A stretch of DNA of 64,000 nt from CAYUQT01 sp964596165 (GTDB taxonomy: Bacteria > Planctomycetota > Phycisphaerae > UBA1845 > JAFGLZ01), in NCBI GenBank assembly GCA_964596165.1, contig CAZQTW010000017.1:28498-92497 (forward strand), written 5' to 3'. The notes beneath the pieces were generated by a model. The model was not told the origin of the DNA. It made no database searches and saw nothing but the letters and a program-made list of their open reading frames with translations. The translations under genes and the position numbers were made by a program. Positions 9,901 through 18,547 of this stretch are shown here, piece by piece; the stretch's first letter is position 1; each line of letters starts with the position of its first letter.

Positions 9901-10881
9901 CAGGCCGACGGCGTCGGCGCCGTTGCTCATGACGCCCCATCGTGCGACGTGCCGGCTCTGCTTCGTGCCCGTGAAGAGGCCGGCCAGGCCGTCACCGGCC
10001 CGCCAGATCGGAAAGGCCGTCCCCTTGGTGCTGAGCTGGAGGAAGTGCAATTCGGTCCACGGTTCCTCGACGTCCTGCGTCACATCCGCCGATACGGCGA
10101 TCAGCGGACTGCCGGCGGTGAATTCGTAGCGATAGACGGCGCGGGCGTTGCCCGTGGTCGTCGCCCCGCCTCTTGTGTAATGAGCCTTCGCCTCGACGAC
10201 CGTTCGTATCGGCCCCTGGGAACGTACCGTGGTTGTGGCCTGGGAATCATCGCGGAGACAGTAGAGCGAGGCCATGTTGGCCACGGCGCTGTTATAGATT
10301 CGCTCGTCGTACGTGAACTGGCGGGTCGTCAGACCGGTGTTCACGAACGTAACGGAAGTGATGAGCCCGCCGCCCCCCTTCTCGGGTTGCGCCGTTTCGT
10401 AGAAGCGATTGGCCACGGTGACCTGCCCGTTGCCTGCTCGCACAGTCAACGTGTCAAACGGCGATTCGGCAGGAGCGATCCGATCCTCGTCGGCGGGGAC
10501 GTCGCCCGGCGCGTTGGCATACAGCAGGAAACGCCGACGAGAACCCGGCGGTGTCTGACCCGTAAGAGGAAAAAACAATCGCGATTGGCCGGCCGAGACG
10601 TCGAGCTGAACCGGTAGGCGGGCAACGGCCAATCCGCCCTCGTTCAACTCAACCAGACGAACCGCACGCGTCGCCGCCGGACTTGCCCCAAGGTTCCCCG
10701 GCAAATCGACTCCGGTTACCGCGTCGAACTGCCTCGCGGAACCATTGGCCACCTCGATTAAAAAGACTTCTCGACATGCCGGCCACAGGGCGCCCACGGG
10801 GAGGTCGGCCGCCGAGAACACGTTGGGCGCGCCGTATGCAAGCAAGACCAAGGCGGTCATCCGCTTCGGTAGACGCTTCAT
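6973..10881 (-). CDS. Large exported protein with DUF6259-like TIM-barrel domain (putative glycoside hydrolase relative)
   Basis: A 1302-residue protein with an N-terminal signal sequence (MKRLPKRMTALVLLAYG, Ala-rich cleavage region). The first half is beta-rich (YRYEFTAGSPLIAVSADVTQ), like the galactose-mutarotase-type sandwich that precedes many glycosidase barrels. The middle contains a TIM-barrel-like region with GIHWYSWHQIPFD, GIYVMPYINGRLWD, NAVYLDQIASAGP and FFTTENNAES, where conserved Asp and Glu residues fall at strand ends. This resembles the DUF6259 group of putative glycoside hydrolases found in planctomycetes and Lentisphaerae. A C-terminal beta region follows. No assigned enzyme activity can be read from the sequence. 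The start at 10881 is chosen by GGGAG eight bases upstream and the signal peptide; the frame is open for 19 further codons. Confidence 0.75.
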   Translation of the reverse strand: MKRLPKRMTALVLLAYGAPNVFSAADLPVGALWPACREVFLIEVANGSARQFDAVTGVDLPGNLGASPAATRAVRLVELNEGGLAVARLPVQLDVSAGQSRLFFPLTGQTPPGSRRRFLLYANAPGDVPADEDRIAPAESPFDTLTVRAGNGQVTVANRFYETAQPEKGGGGLITSVTFVNTGLTTRQFTYDERIYNSAVANMASLYCLRDDSQATTTVRSQGPIRTVVEAKAHYTRGGATTTGNARAVYRYEFTAGSPLIAVSADVTQDVEEPWTELHFLQLSTKGTAFPIWRAGDGLAGLFTGTKQSRHVARWGVMSNGADAVGLFSRDGLIWYDDPHGYCNYFQFPVTQWKTKTHHFDGRIYIGPLQPHAIMEQWFARLTDPPKVTISPLSVMGEVRNLMLGMPSSPTPSDGKDYEQALVLSILRRDPAIFRNADLLDLVRDSAFLKIPPSHPDDHHWEIGIGKERDYAAFVRRRENLLWLANRLAVFRFDLAGGGRLAQALDLRGRCDLIGYAPSFKSPLWRVSVRRNDGTMVTTDSLTAGQPRTNRPARDDRTRDRQDVAVTVEWPAFAVQDCKGTLAVRVEMRIGPDRPVVSARLSIDNKLADAGLWLVEFPVLAPVAPPGRADVAIPRLNWGKLHERCAGEQSGEYPSGWWPMQYLSVTDGPSTLYLGAHDPQCGAKRFSLKAGGEFHFDLLPPDMGKPGASFTMDHDIVFGPLTGDWFDAARFYREWALQQVWMSRGPLDKREDIPRKLRDGLVWLLLSGEPKSVVPTAIAAQEFLRVPVGIHWYSWHQIPFDVNYPHYFPVKEGFKEAVKTLTDRGIYVMPYINGRLWDSGLPDFNTVARPASCKGIDGKPYIEEYGSGAKLAVMCPSTPLWQDKMCDVVGTLLNEYGVNAVYLDQIASAGPRQCFDAAHGHRLGGGTWWAAGYWKMMDRIQQIGATRTPDVFFTTENNAESYSHNIDAFLIWNPRRPNMIPINAVVYGGMRVHFANRVHPADSDMAFAMKVGRDWLWGTQLGWMEPFYLAPEHRAKGEYFRRLAHARMRAAPFLGYGQMLRPPTITCDAVVSAEWYGESALEHSVTWSAVGGACWRAPDGRIGVIFTNYDTAPRTFRFTLHEEVARQVGSFALWCEPTERGLVPFDPIGCPDGSFPVACIPGRDVLILEAIPCASAAERDERRKTLPVKSAPATQQAVAAPSMHARLDLPFAPTPPGQPVLGKLTVGGFQAAEPNWLIRLNLPDGCAVEPSGSFPLRPSTQGRSEFDLLIYPEPNMTGDQRVGVELARRLGWGTLRVAAPKK

Positions 10882-11045
10882 TGCTCGACTCCCATGTCTG
10901 CCCGTCCTGCTGGTGCGTGTGACAGAGGATTGCCGCACGACGGGGTACTACCGCAGCATTTGTGCCGCAGCTCGGGCACAACGAGACAAAAGGCATCCCT
11001 TCGTCCTAACGCACGGACGGTCTTCCGCAAACCGGCGTTTCGGCC

Positions 11046-11579
11046 TCATTTTGCCCCGCCGAATGTCTCGTAGCTAATGATCTCCGCCATCTTCTTCCGC
11101 TTGAACTCATCGTGGAATGCATGGGCGTCGGCCGGATAGCCCAACGGCGTCAACATGACGACGCGATGGGTCTTGGGAACCCGCAGCAGCCGATGAACGC
11201 TGTCGTGGCTGAACGCGCCGATCCAACACGTGCCGAGTCCCTCGGCGCGGGCCGCCAGGGTGAGGTGCGTGAGCGCAATCGCCACATCGACGAGGAACAT
11301 GTTGTCGGCAATCCAACTGTACCGGTCGTGATACGGCAGGCCGCAGGCGGCGATCACGACGGGGGCCTCGGCGATGAACATCTGGCCCGCCGCGAATTCG
11401 GCCAGTTTGCGACGCCGATCGGCATCGCGAACCACGATGAAGTGCCAGGGCTGATTGTTGACGGCCGACGGCGCCATACGGGCCGCCTCCAAAATGCGGT
11501 CGATCAGGGCATCGTCGACGGGGTCTTCCGAGTACGAACGCACGCTCCGTCGCGTCCGGATGACGTCTGAAAACTCCAT
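11046..11579 (-). CDS. Nitroreductase-family FMN oxidoreductase
   Basis: A 177-residue flavoprotein of the nitroreductase superfamily, which reduces nitroaromatics, quinones or similar acceptors with NAD(P)H, normally as an FMN-containing dimer. The N-terminal RTRRSVRSYSEDPVD is the FMN phosphate-binding signature, and APSAVNNQPWHFIVVRD follows at about residues 36-52. CWIGAF and LTPLGYP in the C-terminal half are also typical. The start is certain: AGGAGG lies directly upstream of the ATG. It is divergent from glyA with 167 bases between the two starts. The physiological substrate is unknown. Confidence 0.9.
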   Translation of the reverse strand: MEFSDVIRTRRSVRSYSEDPVDDALIDRILEAARMAPSAVNNQPWHFIVVRDADRRRKLAEFAAGQMFIAEAPVVIAACGLPYHDRYSWIADNMFLVDVAIALTHLTLAARAEGLGTCWIGAFSHDSVHRLLRVPKTHRVVMLTPLGYPADAHAFHDEFKRKKMAEIISYETFGGAK

Positions 11580-11746
11580 GAGAAAAACCTCCTAGAATCG
11601 AGGTCCACCGCGAGCGAACGCTCCCGATACGTCGGGATAACGGCAACAGGATGCACGCAAGCCGGAGCGCACGTCAAGCACATTGCATCGCCGGGCGGCA
11701 CGCGATAGGCTAAAGCCATACCGATGCGTGTGACGGGAGACCGGAA

Positions 11747-13018
11747 TTGACCGACCTATGGACTGACACGGAAACGGCAACGCCGCTCGAAGCGGCCGAC
11801 CCGCAGGTGTGGGCCGCCCTGGAGGCCGAGATTCATCGACAGCATTCGACCATCGAACTGATCGCCTCGGAAAACCACGTTTCGCCGGCCGTCATGCAGG
11901 CGACCGGATCGGTTTTCACAAACAAATACGCCGAGGGGTATCCTCGAGACCGTCACTACGGCGGTTGCGAGCATATGGACACGATCGAGGACCTCGCCCG
12001 AGACCGCGCGCGGGAGCTGTTCCACGCGGAGCACGTCAATGTTCAGCCTCATTGCGGCAGCTCGGCGAACATGGCGGTCTTCTTCTCGTGCCTGAAGACG
12101 GGCGACACCATCATGGCGCTCGACCTGGCACAGGGCGGTCACCTCACCCACGGCAGCCGAGCCAGCTTCAGCGGAAAGCTCTATCGAATCATCAGCTATG
12201 GGGTCAGTCGCGACACCGAGCAGTTCAACATGGCCGAGATCCGGGCCCTGGCTCACGAGCATAACCCGGACCTGATCTTGACGGGCGCCTCGGCCTACCC
12301 GAGAACCATCGATTTCGAAGCCTTTGCCGAAATCGCCGGCGAGGTCGGGGCGCTCCTGATGGCCGACATCGCCCACATCGCCGGTCTGGTGGCGGCCGAC
12401 TTGCACCCCTCGCCGATCAAATGGTGCGACTTCGTCACCACGACGACGCACAAGACGCTCCGCGGACCGCGCGGCGGGATGATCATGTGCAAGTCGAAGT
12501 GGGCCCAGCAGATCGACAAAACCGTCTTCCCCGGCATCCAAGGCGGGCCGCTGATGCACGTCATCGCGGGCAAGGCGGTGGCGCTCGGTGAGGCGCTTCG
12601 GCCGGACTTCAGACAATACCAGCGGAACATCCTGGCGAACGCACAGGCGATGAGCGAGGCCCTGAAGACGCACGGCTTTCGCATGGTCAGCGGCGGGACG
12701 GACAACCACCTGATGCTGGTCGATCTGCGAAGCAATCACCCCGCGGTCACGGGACGCCATGCCGAATTGTGGCTCCAGCGCGCGGGAATCATCGTCAACC
12801 GCAACATGATCCCGTTCGATGAGCGGAAACAGTCGGAGACGAGCGGGTTGAGAATCGGAACGCCCGCCGCGACGACCCGCGGAATGGGTCCGGAAGAAAT
12901 GAAAACCATCGCCGGTTGGATCAACGACGTACTCACCGCGCACGGCAACCCCATCGCGGTGGAGCGCGTTCGCCGACAGGTCCAGGAACTGTGCGACCAG
13001 TTCCCGATGCCGCACTGA
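11747..13018 (+). CDS. glyA: Serine hydroxymethyltransferase
   Basis: A 423-residue PLP enzyme converting serine and tetrahydrofolate to glycine and 5,10-methylene-tetrahydrofolate, the main entry of one-carbon units. Conserved segments are ELIASENHVS at residues 37-46, TNKYAEGYP at 58-66, YYGG-like RHYGGCEHMD, MADIAHIAGLVA at 205-216, and the lysine loop TTTTHKTLRGPRGG, with K236 forming the internal aldimine. No ATG is available before the homology begins; the start is a TTG at 11747 preceded by GGGAG at a good distance, giving a product of normal length. The gene is divergent from the nitroreductase and is followed by a hydrolase and purN, another folate-dependent gene. Confidence 0.95.
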   Translation: MTDLWTDTETATPLEAADPQVWAALEAEIHRQHSTIELIASENHVSPAVMQATGSVFTNKYAEGYPRDRHYGGCEHMDTIEDLARDRARELFHAEHVNVQPHCGSSANMAVFFSCLKTGDTIMALDLAQGGHLTHGSRASFSGKLYRIISYGVSRDTEQFNMAEIRALAHEHNPDLILTGASAYPRTIDFEAFAEIAGEVGALLMADIAHIAGLVAADLHPSPIKWCDFVTTTTHKTLRGPRGGMIMCKSKWAQQIDKTVFPGIQGGPLMHVIAGKAVALGEALRPDFRQYQRNILANAQAMSEALKTHGFRMVSGGTDNHLMLVDLRSNHPAVTGRHAELWLQRAGIIVNRNMIPFDERKQSETSGLRIGTPAATTRGMGPEEMKTIAGWINDVLTAHGNPIAVERVRRQVQELCDQFPMPH

Positions 13019-13149
13019 AAACCCCGCTCGTCGCCCCTCAGCGGCGGCCGAGGTCGAAACCCGGAATTCATCGACCCGGCTCAAGAAGGCGCGAGCGCAC
13101 GCGGGGCGGGCGTCCTCGCCCATCGCGATTCTCGGGGAACATCGCTGAA

Positions 13150-13941
13150 ATGACCCTCGTTGACACGCCCACCGGTCGCATCCATGTCGAATCGCACGGA
13201 AAAGGACCCTCACTGGTCATCGTGCCGAGCTTCGGGTGCACGACGAAGGCCTATCGAGGCTTCCTTCCGCACCTCACGCAAACCCACCGCGTGCTGCTCT
13301 ACGATCCGACGGGAATGGGACGTTCGGACGATCATCAGGGTGAGCTCACCGCCCGCACGATGGCCGAACAGGTCGTCTGTGTCATGGACCATTTCGGGGC
13401 GCCCAAGGCCTCGTTGATGGGCGCGTCCATGGGTGCGTTCATCGCTCAGCATGTCGCCTTGACGTTCCGCGACCGGCTCGATCGCCTGATTCTCGTGACG
13501 CCTCCCACGCATCGCGGGCTGTATGCCGAAACGATCAACCAGATGCTCGAGGACCTGATCACCCATTGCAGCCCCGAGCAGTTCTTACGCTATTTGATCA
13601 ACCTTTCACTCAGCCCCGCGTTCGTGGACGGACATCCTCGCCTGGTCCGGCAGTTGGCACACCGTCTTTCGCTGGGCCCCCGCGAGATCGAGGCAATGAA
13701 ACGCCAGATTCGAGGGCTGCGCGGGGGGGATATGATCAAGCTCATGGCGGGAATGGACGCGCCCACCTTGATCATCGCAGGCGGCGTCGATGTGATCACG
13801 CCACCGGATCAGGCCAGGGCACTGCATTCCGCAATGCCCCATAGCGAACTGATGATCCTTGACCACGTCGCTCATAACCCTTTTATTGAAGCCACTCGGG
13901 TGTGCTTTTCGGCCATCAGGGCGTTCCTGACGAAAGCGTAA
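13150..13941 (+). CDS. Alpha/beta-fold hydrolase
   Basis: A 263-residue cytosolic hydrolase of the alpha/beta superfamily. The nucleophile elbow GASMGA puts the serine at residue 93. The acid is probably D214 in GGVDVITPPDQA, and the base is H242 in HVAHNPF. The oxyanion-side segment VPSFGCTTKAYRGFLP precedes the first helix, and YDPTGMGRSD matches the DxxGxGxS element. The family includes esterases, lactonases and C-C hydrolases, so no substrate is assigned. The ATG at 13150 is where homology starts, with a GGGGAA about 10 bases upstream; the open frame extends further 5' over non-homologous sequence. It sits between glyA and purN on the same strand. Confidence 0.85.
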   Translation: MTLVDTPTGRIHVESHGKGPSLVIVPSFGCTTKAYRGFLPHLTQTHRVLLYDPTGMGRSDDHQGELTARTMAEQVVCVMDHFGAPKASLMGASMGAFIAQHVALTFRDRLDRLILVTPPTHRGLYAETINQMLEDLITHCSPEQFLRYLINLSLSPAFVDGHPRLVRQLAHRLSLGPREIEAMKRQIRGLRGGDMIKLMAGMDAPTLIIAGGVDVITPPDQARALHSAMPHSELMILDHVAHNPFIEATRVCFSAIRAFLTKA

Positions 13942-14018
13942 GCCGCCCTCGCTCTCGAGGGGGTCCCCAAGGGGTCCCGATTCAAGACACGGAACGTCCC
14001 TCAAGGAGTACTCCACCC

Positions 14019-14645
14019 ATGGATCAGAGACGATTGGCCGTCATGCTGTCGGGCGGTGGAACCACGTTGCAGAACCTGATCGACCGAATTGCCGACGGAC
14101 GATTGAAGGGCTGGCGGATCGTGACGGTCATCAGTTCGCTGAGCAAGGCCTATGGCCTGGTCCGGGCACAACAAGCGAACATTCCCACCCGCATCATCCG
14201 CAAGAAGGACTTCGCGGATGTGGAGTCGTTCAGTCAGGCTATTGTCGAGCGACTGGACGAAGCCCAGCCGGATCTGGTCGCACTTGCCGGCTGGATGTGT
14301 CACTGGATAGTGCCGGAACGTTACCTCGGAAGGGTCATGAATGTCCACCCCGCATTGTTGCCCAGCTTCGGTGGCCAGGGGTTCTATGGTCATCATGTCC
14401 ACGAGGCCGTCCTGGCTCGGGGATGCAAGATCACCGGCGCCACAGTTCACTTTGTCGACAACATGTATGATAACGGCCCCATCATCCTTCAGAAGGCGGT
14501 TGAAGTCTTGGAGGACGACACGCCCGATACGCTGGCCGACCGCGTCCAAGCGACGGAGCGAGAGATCTTCCCCGAGGCCATCGCGCTCTTTGGACAAGGC
14601 CGATTGCGGATCGAAGGTCGACGGGTGCGGATCTTGCCGGAGTAG
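14019..14645 (+). CDS. purN: Phosphoribosylglycinamide formyltransferase
   Basis: The 208-residue enzyme transfers a formyl group from 10-formyltetrahydrofolate to GAR in the third step of purine synthesis. The phosphate-binding LSGGGTTLQNL is at residues 10-20. The catalytic NVHPALLPSF contains N108 and H110, and the essential aspartate is D151 in NMYDNGP, after ATVHFVD. All three catalytic residues of the family are present. AAGGAG at 14003-14008 precedes the ATG at a good distance. The gene follows glyA and a hydrolase in the same direction, placing folate supply and use together. Confidence 0.93.
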   Translation: MDQRRLAVMLSGGGTTLQNLIDRIADGRLKGWRIVTVISSLSKAYGLVRAQQANIPTRIIRKKDFADVESFSQAIVERLDEAQPDLVALAGWMCHWIVPERYLGRVMNVHPALLPSFGGQGFYGHHVHEAVLARGCKITGATVHFVDNMYDNGPIILQKAVEVLEDDTPDTLADRVQATEREIFPEAIALFGQGRLRIEGRRVRILPE

Positions 14646-14846
14646 CCGCGGCTTGAAACGCGGGTGAGAATCCGGAATTCAGAAGACAGGAATCCTGCGC
14701 CCGGGCAGATGCCGCCTCCTGCGATGACCGTGATCCCAGGCAAGTACCGTTCTGAGTCGCATTGCGTGGCACCGGGAATTGCGTAGGATAGTAACCGAAC
14801 TCCGGAATCGGGGTGTCAGTTGATGAGGGATAAAGGCGGGGTCTTC

Positions 14847-16016
14847 ATGAACGTTCCAACAGTAAGTACGTTCTCGTTTCCGACAACAATTGACTTTGGC
14901 GTGGGTGCGGTCGAGCGAATCCCGATTCGCATTTCGCGGCTGAACGGGTCGCGCCCTCTGCTGGTCACCGATGCGGGATTCCTCGGCACGGCGGCCTTTG
15001 AGCGCGTCAAGCACGTACTCGACGCCGCCAAGATACGCTTCACCGTGTTCAGCGGCGTTCAGCCCAACCCGACCGACGAGAATGTGGAGGCCGGCGCGAC
15101 CGCATTCAAGTACGACGAGTGTGACATCGTTCTGGCCGTCGGCGGCGGCAGCGCCCTCGACGTGGGCAAGGCGATCCGCCTTCGTAGCACACACGGCGGA
15201 CCCCTCATCGAGTTCGACGACGCTCGCGACGGCGCTTCGCGCATCGGTAGCCACATGCCGCCGATGATCGCCGTGCCGACGACGGCCGGCACGGGCAGCG
15301 AAGTGGGCCGAAGCGCCGTCATCACCATCGGCCAGGTCGGCCGAAAGGTGGTCATTTTCAGCCCGTATCTCATCGCCAACGTGGCCATCTGCGACCCGGA
15401 GCTGACCGTCGGTCTGCCACCGCACCTGACGGCGGCGACGGGCATGGATGCGCTGAGCCACAACCTGGAGGCACTGGCGGCCAAGGGCTATCACCCGATT
15501 TGCGACGCCATCGCCCAGCAAGGCATCGAGCTCGTGGCGGCGAACCTGCGAAAGGCCGTGTCCAACGGAAAAGACCTGGAGGCGCGGTCGAACATGCTGA
15601 TGGCCTCGATGATGGGAGCGATCGCCTTCCAGAAAGGGCTGGGGGCGGCGCACTCGCTCGCTCATCCGTTGAGTACCGAGTGCGGGATGAACCACGGCCT
15701 GGCAAATGCCCTCGTACTGCCGACCGTCGTCGAATTCAATCGCGACGCCGCGACGGCGGCCTACGTTCGGGCCGCCAGGTGCTTCGGGCTGCCGGAGGCC
15801 CAGGCGGGCGGCAAGACCGCCGTCGACGCCCTGATTGCGGCGATGAAAAAGCTCTGTGCGGACACGGGCATTCCGAAGTCCCTGTCGGCCGCCGGTGTGA
15901 AACGAGAGCTGCTGCCCCGCCTGGCCGACAAGGCCTTCGAGGACGCATGCCACCAGTCGAACCCGCGCGGATGCACCCGCGACGACCTGCTGAAACTGTA
16001 TGAAACAGCGTACTGA
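14847..16016 (+). CDS. Iron-containing alcohol dehydrogenase
   Basis: A 389-residue group III, metal-dependent NAD(P)+ alcohol dehydrogenase. The nucleotide-binding AVGGGSALDVGKA is at residues 97-109 and TTAGTGSE at 145-152. The metal ligands are all present: D201 and H205 in MDALSHNLEA, H269 in AAHSLAHPL, and H283 in MNHGLANA. The family includes 1,3-propanediol, butanol and lactaldehyde/methanol dehydrogenases; the substrate cannot be chosen from sequence alone. The start is taken at ATG 14847, with AGGCGGGG upstream and homology from there. An ATG at 14823 in the same frame is a possible alternative that adds eight residues. Confidence 0.9.
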   Translation: MNVPTVSTFSFPTTIDFGVGAVERIPIRISRLNGSRPLLVTDAGFLGTAAFERVKHVLDAAKIRFTVFSGVQPNPTDENVEAGATAFKYDECDIVLAVGGGSALDVGKAIRLRSTHGGPLIEFDDARDGASRIGSHMPPMIAVPTTAGTGSEVGRSAVITIGQVGRKVVIFSPYLIANVAICDPELTVGLPPHLTAATGMDALSHNLEALAAKGYHPICDAIAQQGIELVAANLRKAVSNGKDLEARSNMLMASMMGAIAFQKGLGAAHSLAHPLSTECGMNHGLANALVLPTVVEFNRDAATAAYVRAARCFGLPEAQAGGKTAVDALIAAMKKLCADTGIPKSLSAAGVKRELLPRLADKAFEDACHQSNPRGCTRDDLLKLYETAY

Positions 16017-16131
16017 CCACAGTGCCGCAAAAGGAGGTCCACCGGGTCGGGCACACAGACCCTCCAACGATTCTGAGGCACTGTCGCTCGTCCGTCATGA
16101 GCGAACACCCCACCGGCGTTTGGTATCCGTC

Positions 16132-17274
16132 TCACGTCTGCGGTAGCGTTACCCAGGTCTGTTGCTCCGCCGACAGCCGAGTCGCCTCCAAGACCCGCTG
16201 AAGGTGAATGCCCTCGGCCAGCGAAGGGCTGGGGGCAGTGTCGTCCGCAATCGACTTGAGGAACGAGTACAGGCTGTGCACATGCCCGCGGAGCCAGCCG
16301 ATGCTGTTCTTCGGACTGGGAAACCTGTTGCCCGGCGCGGGGTACTTCTGCACGGCGGCGATCCGCTGCCATCCCCTACCGCCGCCCAAGTCCCCCTCGG
16401 GCAGACGGCCATCATAGACCTCGAGGTAGTTCGGTTGCATCAGATTGAACCGCATCGCCCCCTGCCGGCCGTGAATCTCGAACCGCAGCTCATCCTCGGC
16501 GCCCGTGGCGATCTTACTGACCTCGATCGTACCGAACGCACCGTCGTCGGTTCGCAGGATCATCGTGGCGGCGTCCTCGACGTCGATAGCCACTGTCGTG
16601 CCGGGCTTGTCAAGACTCGGTCGCCTGTCTGCCCAGATCCGACTGACACAGCACACGTCGCGGAACGGGCCGATCATCGTCCAAATCAAATTCACGATGT
16701 GCGGGCCGAGATCACGAATGACGCCCCCGCCGGCGTCACCCAGCGACTTCCAGTTCACCGCTCTCGCGGGGTCCACGCTGCCGCTGTGCAGATAGGCCGC
16801 CCGAAAATGCGTGATTCTCCCGAGAAAGCCCTCCTTTGCGAGCTGAATTGCCTTCATCGTCGCGGGAAAGAAGCGATAGTTGAGGACCACCTGCGCCTTG
16901 CCCTTGTACGTGAACAGCATTCGCGCAATCTCGTCGGCCTCAGCGAGCGTGGCCGTCACAGGCTTCTCGACATAAATGTGTTTGCCCGCGCGGACGGCGG
17001 CGGCTAAGGCGGGAAAGTGCTGATGGTTCGGCGTACAAATGTGAATAACGTCGACGTCATCGGCCTCGATCACCTCGGCGGGATCCGTCGTCCACCGCTC
17101 ATATCCGCCTGCAACGGCCGCCTCCCTCGCGCCGGCCTCTGTCGTGCGGCACACGACCTTCAACCGGACCTCCGCCGGGATGGGATCGTAATAGAACGGA
17201 ATCGTCTTGTGGGCATACGTGTGCGTCTTGCCCATGAACCCGTACCCCAGCATCCCGATGCCCAACGTTCGCAT
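16132..17274 (-). CDS. Gfo/Idh/MocA-family oxidoreductase
   Basis: A 380-residue NAD(P)-dependent sugar or inositol oxidoreductase. The dinucleotide motif GMLGYGFMGKTHTYAH is at residues 7-22. The conserved EKPVTATLAEADE (with the EKP lysine) comes after HICTPNHQH, and the C-terminal alpha/beta substrate domain contains DLGPHIVNLI with the catalytic-region histidine. The start at 17274 follows a GGAGG about 8 bases upstream; the frame is open beyond but without homology. It has no obvious operon partner. This is one of three members in the window; such enzymes are greatly expanded in planctomycetes that degrade complex glycans. The substrate is unknown. Confidence 0.88.
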   Translation of the reverse strand: MRTLGIGMLGYGFMGKTHTYAHKTIPFYYDPIPAEVRLKVVCRTTEAGAREAAVAGGYERWTTDPAEVIEADDVDVIHICTPNHQHFPALAAAVRAGKHIYVEKPVTATLAEADEIARMLFTYKGKAQVVLNYRFFPATMKAIQLAKEGFLGRITHFRAAYLHSGSVDPARAVNWKSLGDAGGGVIRDLGPHIVNLIWTMIGPFRDVCCVSRIWADRRPSLDKPGTTVAIDVEDAATMILRTDDGAFGTIEVSKIATGAEDELRFEIHGRQGAMRFNLMQPNYLEVYDGRLPEGDLGGGRGWQRIAAVQKYPAPGNRFPSPKNSIGWLRGHVHSLYSFLKSIADDTAPSPSLAEGIHLQRVLEATRLSAEQQTWVTLPQT

Positions 17275-17383
17275 GGCCGGACCTCCATCCTCGGAAAGCT
17301 CACCAAGGTATACCGTACTTACCGTATTGTGGGGTGGATTGCCATCCTCGCGAATCGTGCATTCCGCAACAACGCTGGAACGG

Positions 17384-17389
17384 TATAAT
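17384..17389 (+). promoter_or_regulatory. Candidate -10 box upstream of the lipoprotein hydrolase
   Basis: A perfect TATAAT in the context CGGTATAATG, 25 bases before the ATG at 17415. No convincing -35 element is seen at 16-18 bases upstream (TTCCGC at best), so this is a weak prediction. Confidence 0.35.
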
Positions 17390-17414
17390 GCCCGCAACCC
17401 AAGGAGGACCTGAG

Positions 17415-18470
17415 ATGCGCCCCTCTGTCATCCGGCTTCTTCCCGCCTGCCTCGTGCCGGCCTTTACCGTTGTCTCCTGCACCCCGCCGATACCGACAAT
17501 CAAGCCTACGCCGCCTCCACAGCCCGTGTCCGGCCCCGGTGGAGCGGAATACCGACACGAAGGCGCGACCGAATCGGTCCATGGAGAGGGCAGTGAACAG
17601 TATTGGATCTTCGAGCCGGCAATCCCCACGCCCGACTCCGCGCCGCTGGTCGTATTCACCCACGGCTGGAGCGGCATGCACCCGTTGGTCTACGGCGAAT
17701 GGATCAGTCACCTCGTCAAAAGGGGAAACATCGTCGTCTATCCGAGATATCAGGCAAACCTCGCGACGCCCTCTGCCGAGTTCACGAATCAGGCCATACA
17801 GGCCGTCATCCGGGCAATAGCGGTTCTGGAAACCGAAGGACACGTCAGGCCCGAGCTCGACAAGTTCGCCCTGGTCGGTCACTCCTCGGGGGCGTTGATC
17901 ACCGCAAATATCGCCGCCCTGGCGGCGACCGTCGGCCTGCCCGCGCCGAAAGCGATCATGATCGTGAATCCGGGGGTATCGACCGCCTCGACGCTCTGGC
18001 CCGGCGTTCCGCTCGAGGATCTGTCCACCATTCCGGCCGACGCCCTGCTCCTGGTCGTCGTGAGCCGCGAGGACGCCCTGGTCGGCGATCGGGACGCCAA
18101 GCGGATCTTCCGAGCGGTCTCTCACATCCCCGCGGAAAACAAGGACTTCATCACCGTTCAGAGTGACGACCACGGCGACCCCCCGCTGATCGCCGATCAC
18201 TTCGCCGCCGTCTGCTTCAAGGCGAGTGCCGAGGTCGAGACCGTCCTCGGTTCGATCAGCATCATGTGGCAACGCGAAGGAATCGGTCGCTTCCTGACGA
18301 ACGCCCTGGACTATTACGGCTTCTGGAAGCTCTTCGACGGATTGTGCGACGCGGCCTTCTACGGAACGCATCGCGAGTACGCCTTGGGCAACACGCTCGA
18401 GCAACGTTTCATGGGTCAGTGGAGCGACAGCATCCTCGTGAAGGAGTTGCTGGTCACGGATGAGCCTTGA
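17415..18470 (+). CDS. Putative lipoprotein alpha/beta hydrolase (lipase/PET-hydrolase-like)
   Basis: A 351-residue exported hydrolase. The N terminus (MRPSVIRLLPACLVPAFTVV) ends in SC at residue 22, a plausible lipobox, and is followed by a proline-rich linker, so a membrane-anchored lipoprotein is likely. The catalytic domain has FTHGWSGMHP (oxyanion region) and the nucleophile elbow LVGHSSGA with the serine at about 157. VVVSREDALVGD may supply the acid and QSDDHGDPPL the histidine. The overall order resembles chlorophyllase/dienelactone-type and polyester hydrolases; no substrate is assigned. The start is secure, with AAGGAGG at 17401-17407. It is divergent from the oxidoreductase upstream. 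Confidence 0.8.
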   Translation: MRPSVIRLLPACLVPAFTVVSCTPPIPTIKPTPPPQPVSGPGGAEYRHEGATESVHGEGSEQYWIFEPAIPTPDSAPLVVFTHGWSGMHPLVYGEWISHLVKRGNIVVYPRYQANLATPSAEFTNQAIQAVIRAIAVLETEGHVRPELDKFALVGHSSGALITANIAALAATVGLPAPKAIMIVNPGVSTASTLWPGVPLEDLSTIPADALLLVVVSREDALVGDRDAKRIFRAVSHIPAENKDFITVQSDDHGDPPLIADHFAAVCFKASAEVETVLGSISIMWQREGIGRFLTNALDYYGFWKLFDGLCDAAFYGTHREYALGNTLEQRFMGQWSDSILVKELLVTDEP

Positions 18471-18547
18471 GCATGGCTCGACGCCGAACCCTGTGCCACC
18501 GCCCGCTCACACAATAGGAACCGAACATGGGAACAGAGGGAGGTCTT

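Noticed and set aside
10649..10996. Minus-strand frame starting MPFVSLCPSCGTNAA, like a zinc ribbon, ahead of the DUF6259-like gene
   Set aside because: Only one CxxC is seen, the frame runs across the signal peptide of the real gene, and it lacks a second knuckle.
13946..13961. CCCTCG-CTCT-CGAGGG hairpin after the hydrolase gene as an intrinsic terminator
   Set aside because: No T-run follows; the sequence goes into the purN leader with GGGTCC. It may just be a chance stem.
16017..16131. AAAGGAGG at about 16028-16036 as a ribosome-binding site of a small gene
   Set aside because: No start codon with a sustained open frame follows at the right distance on the plus strand.
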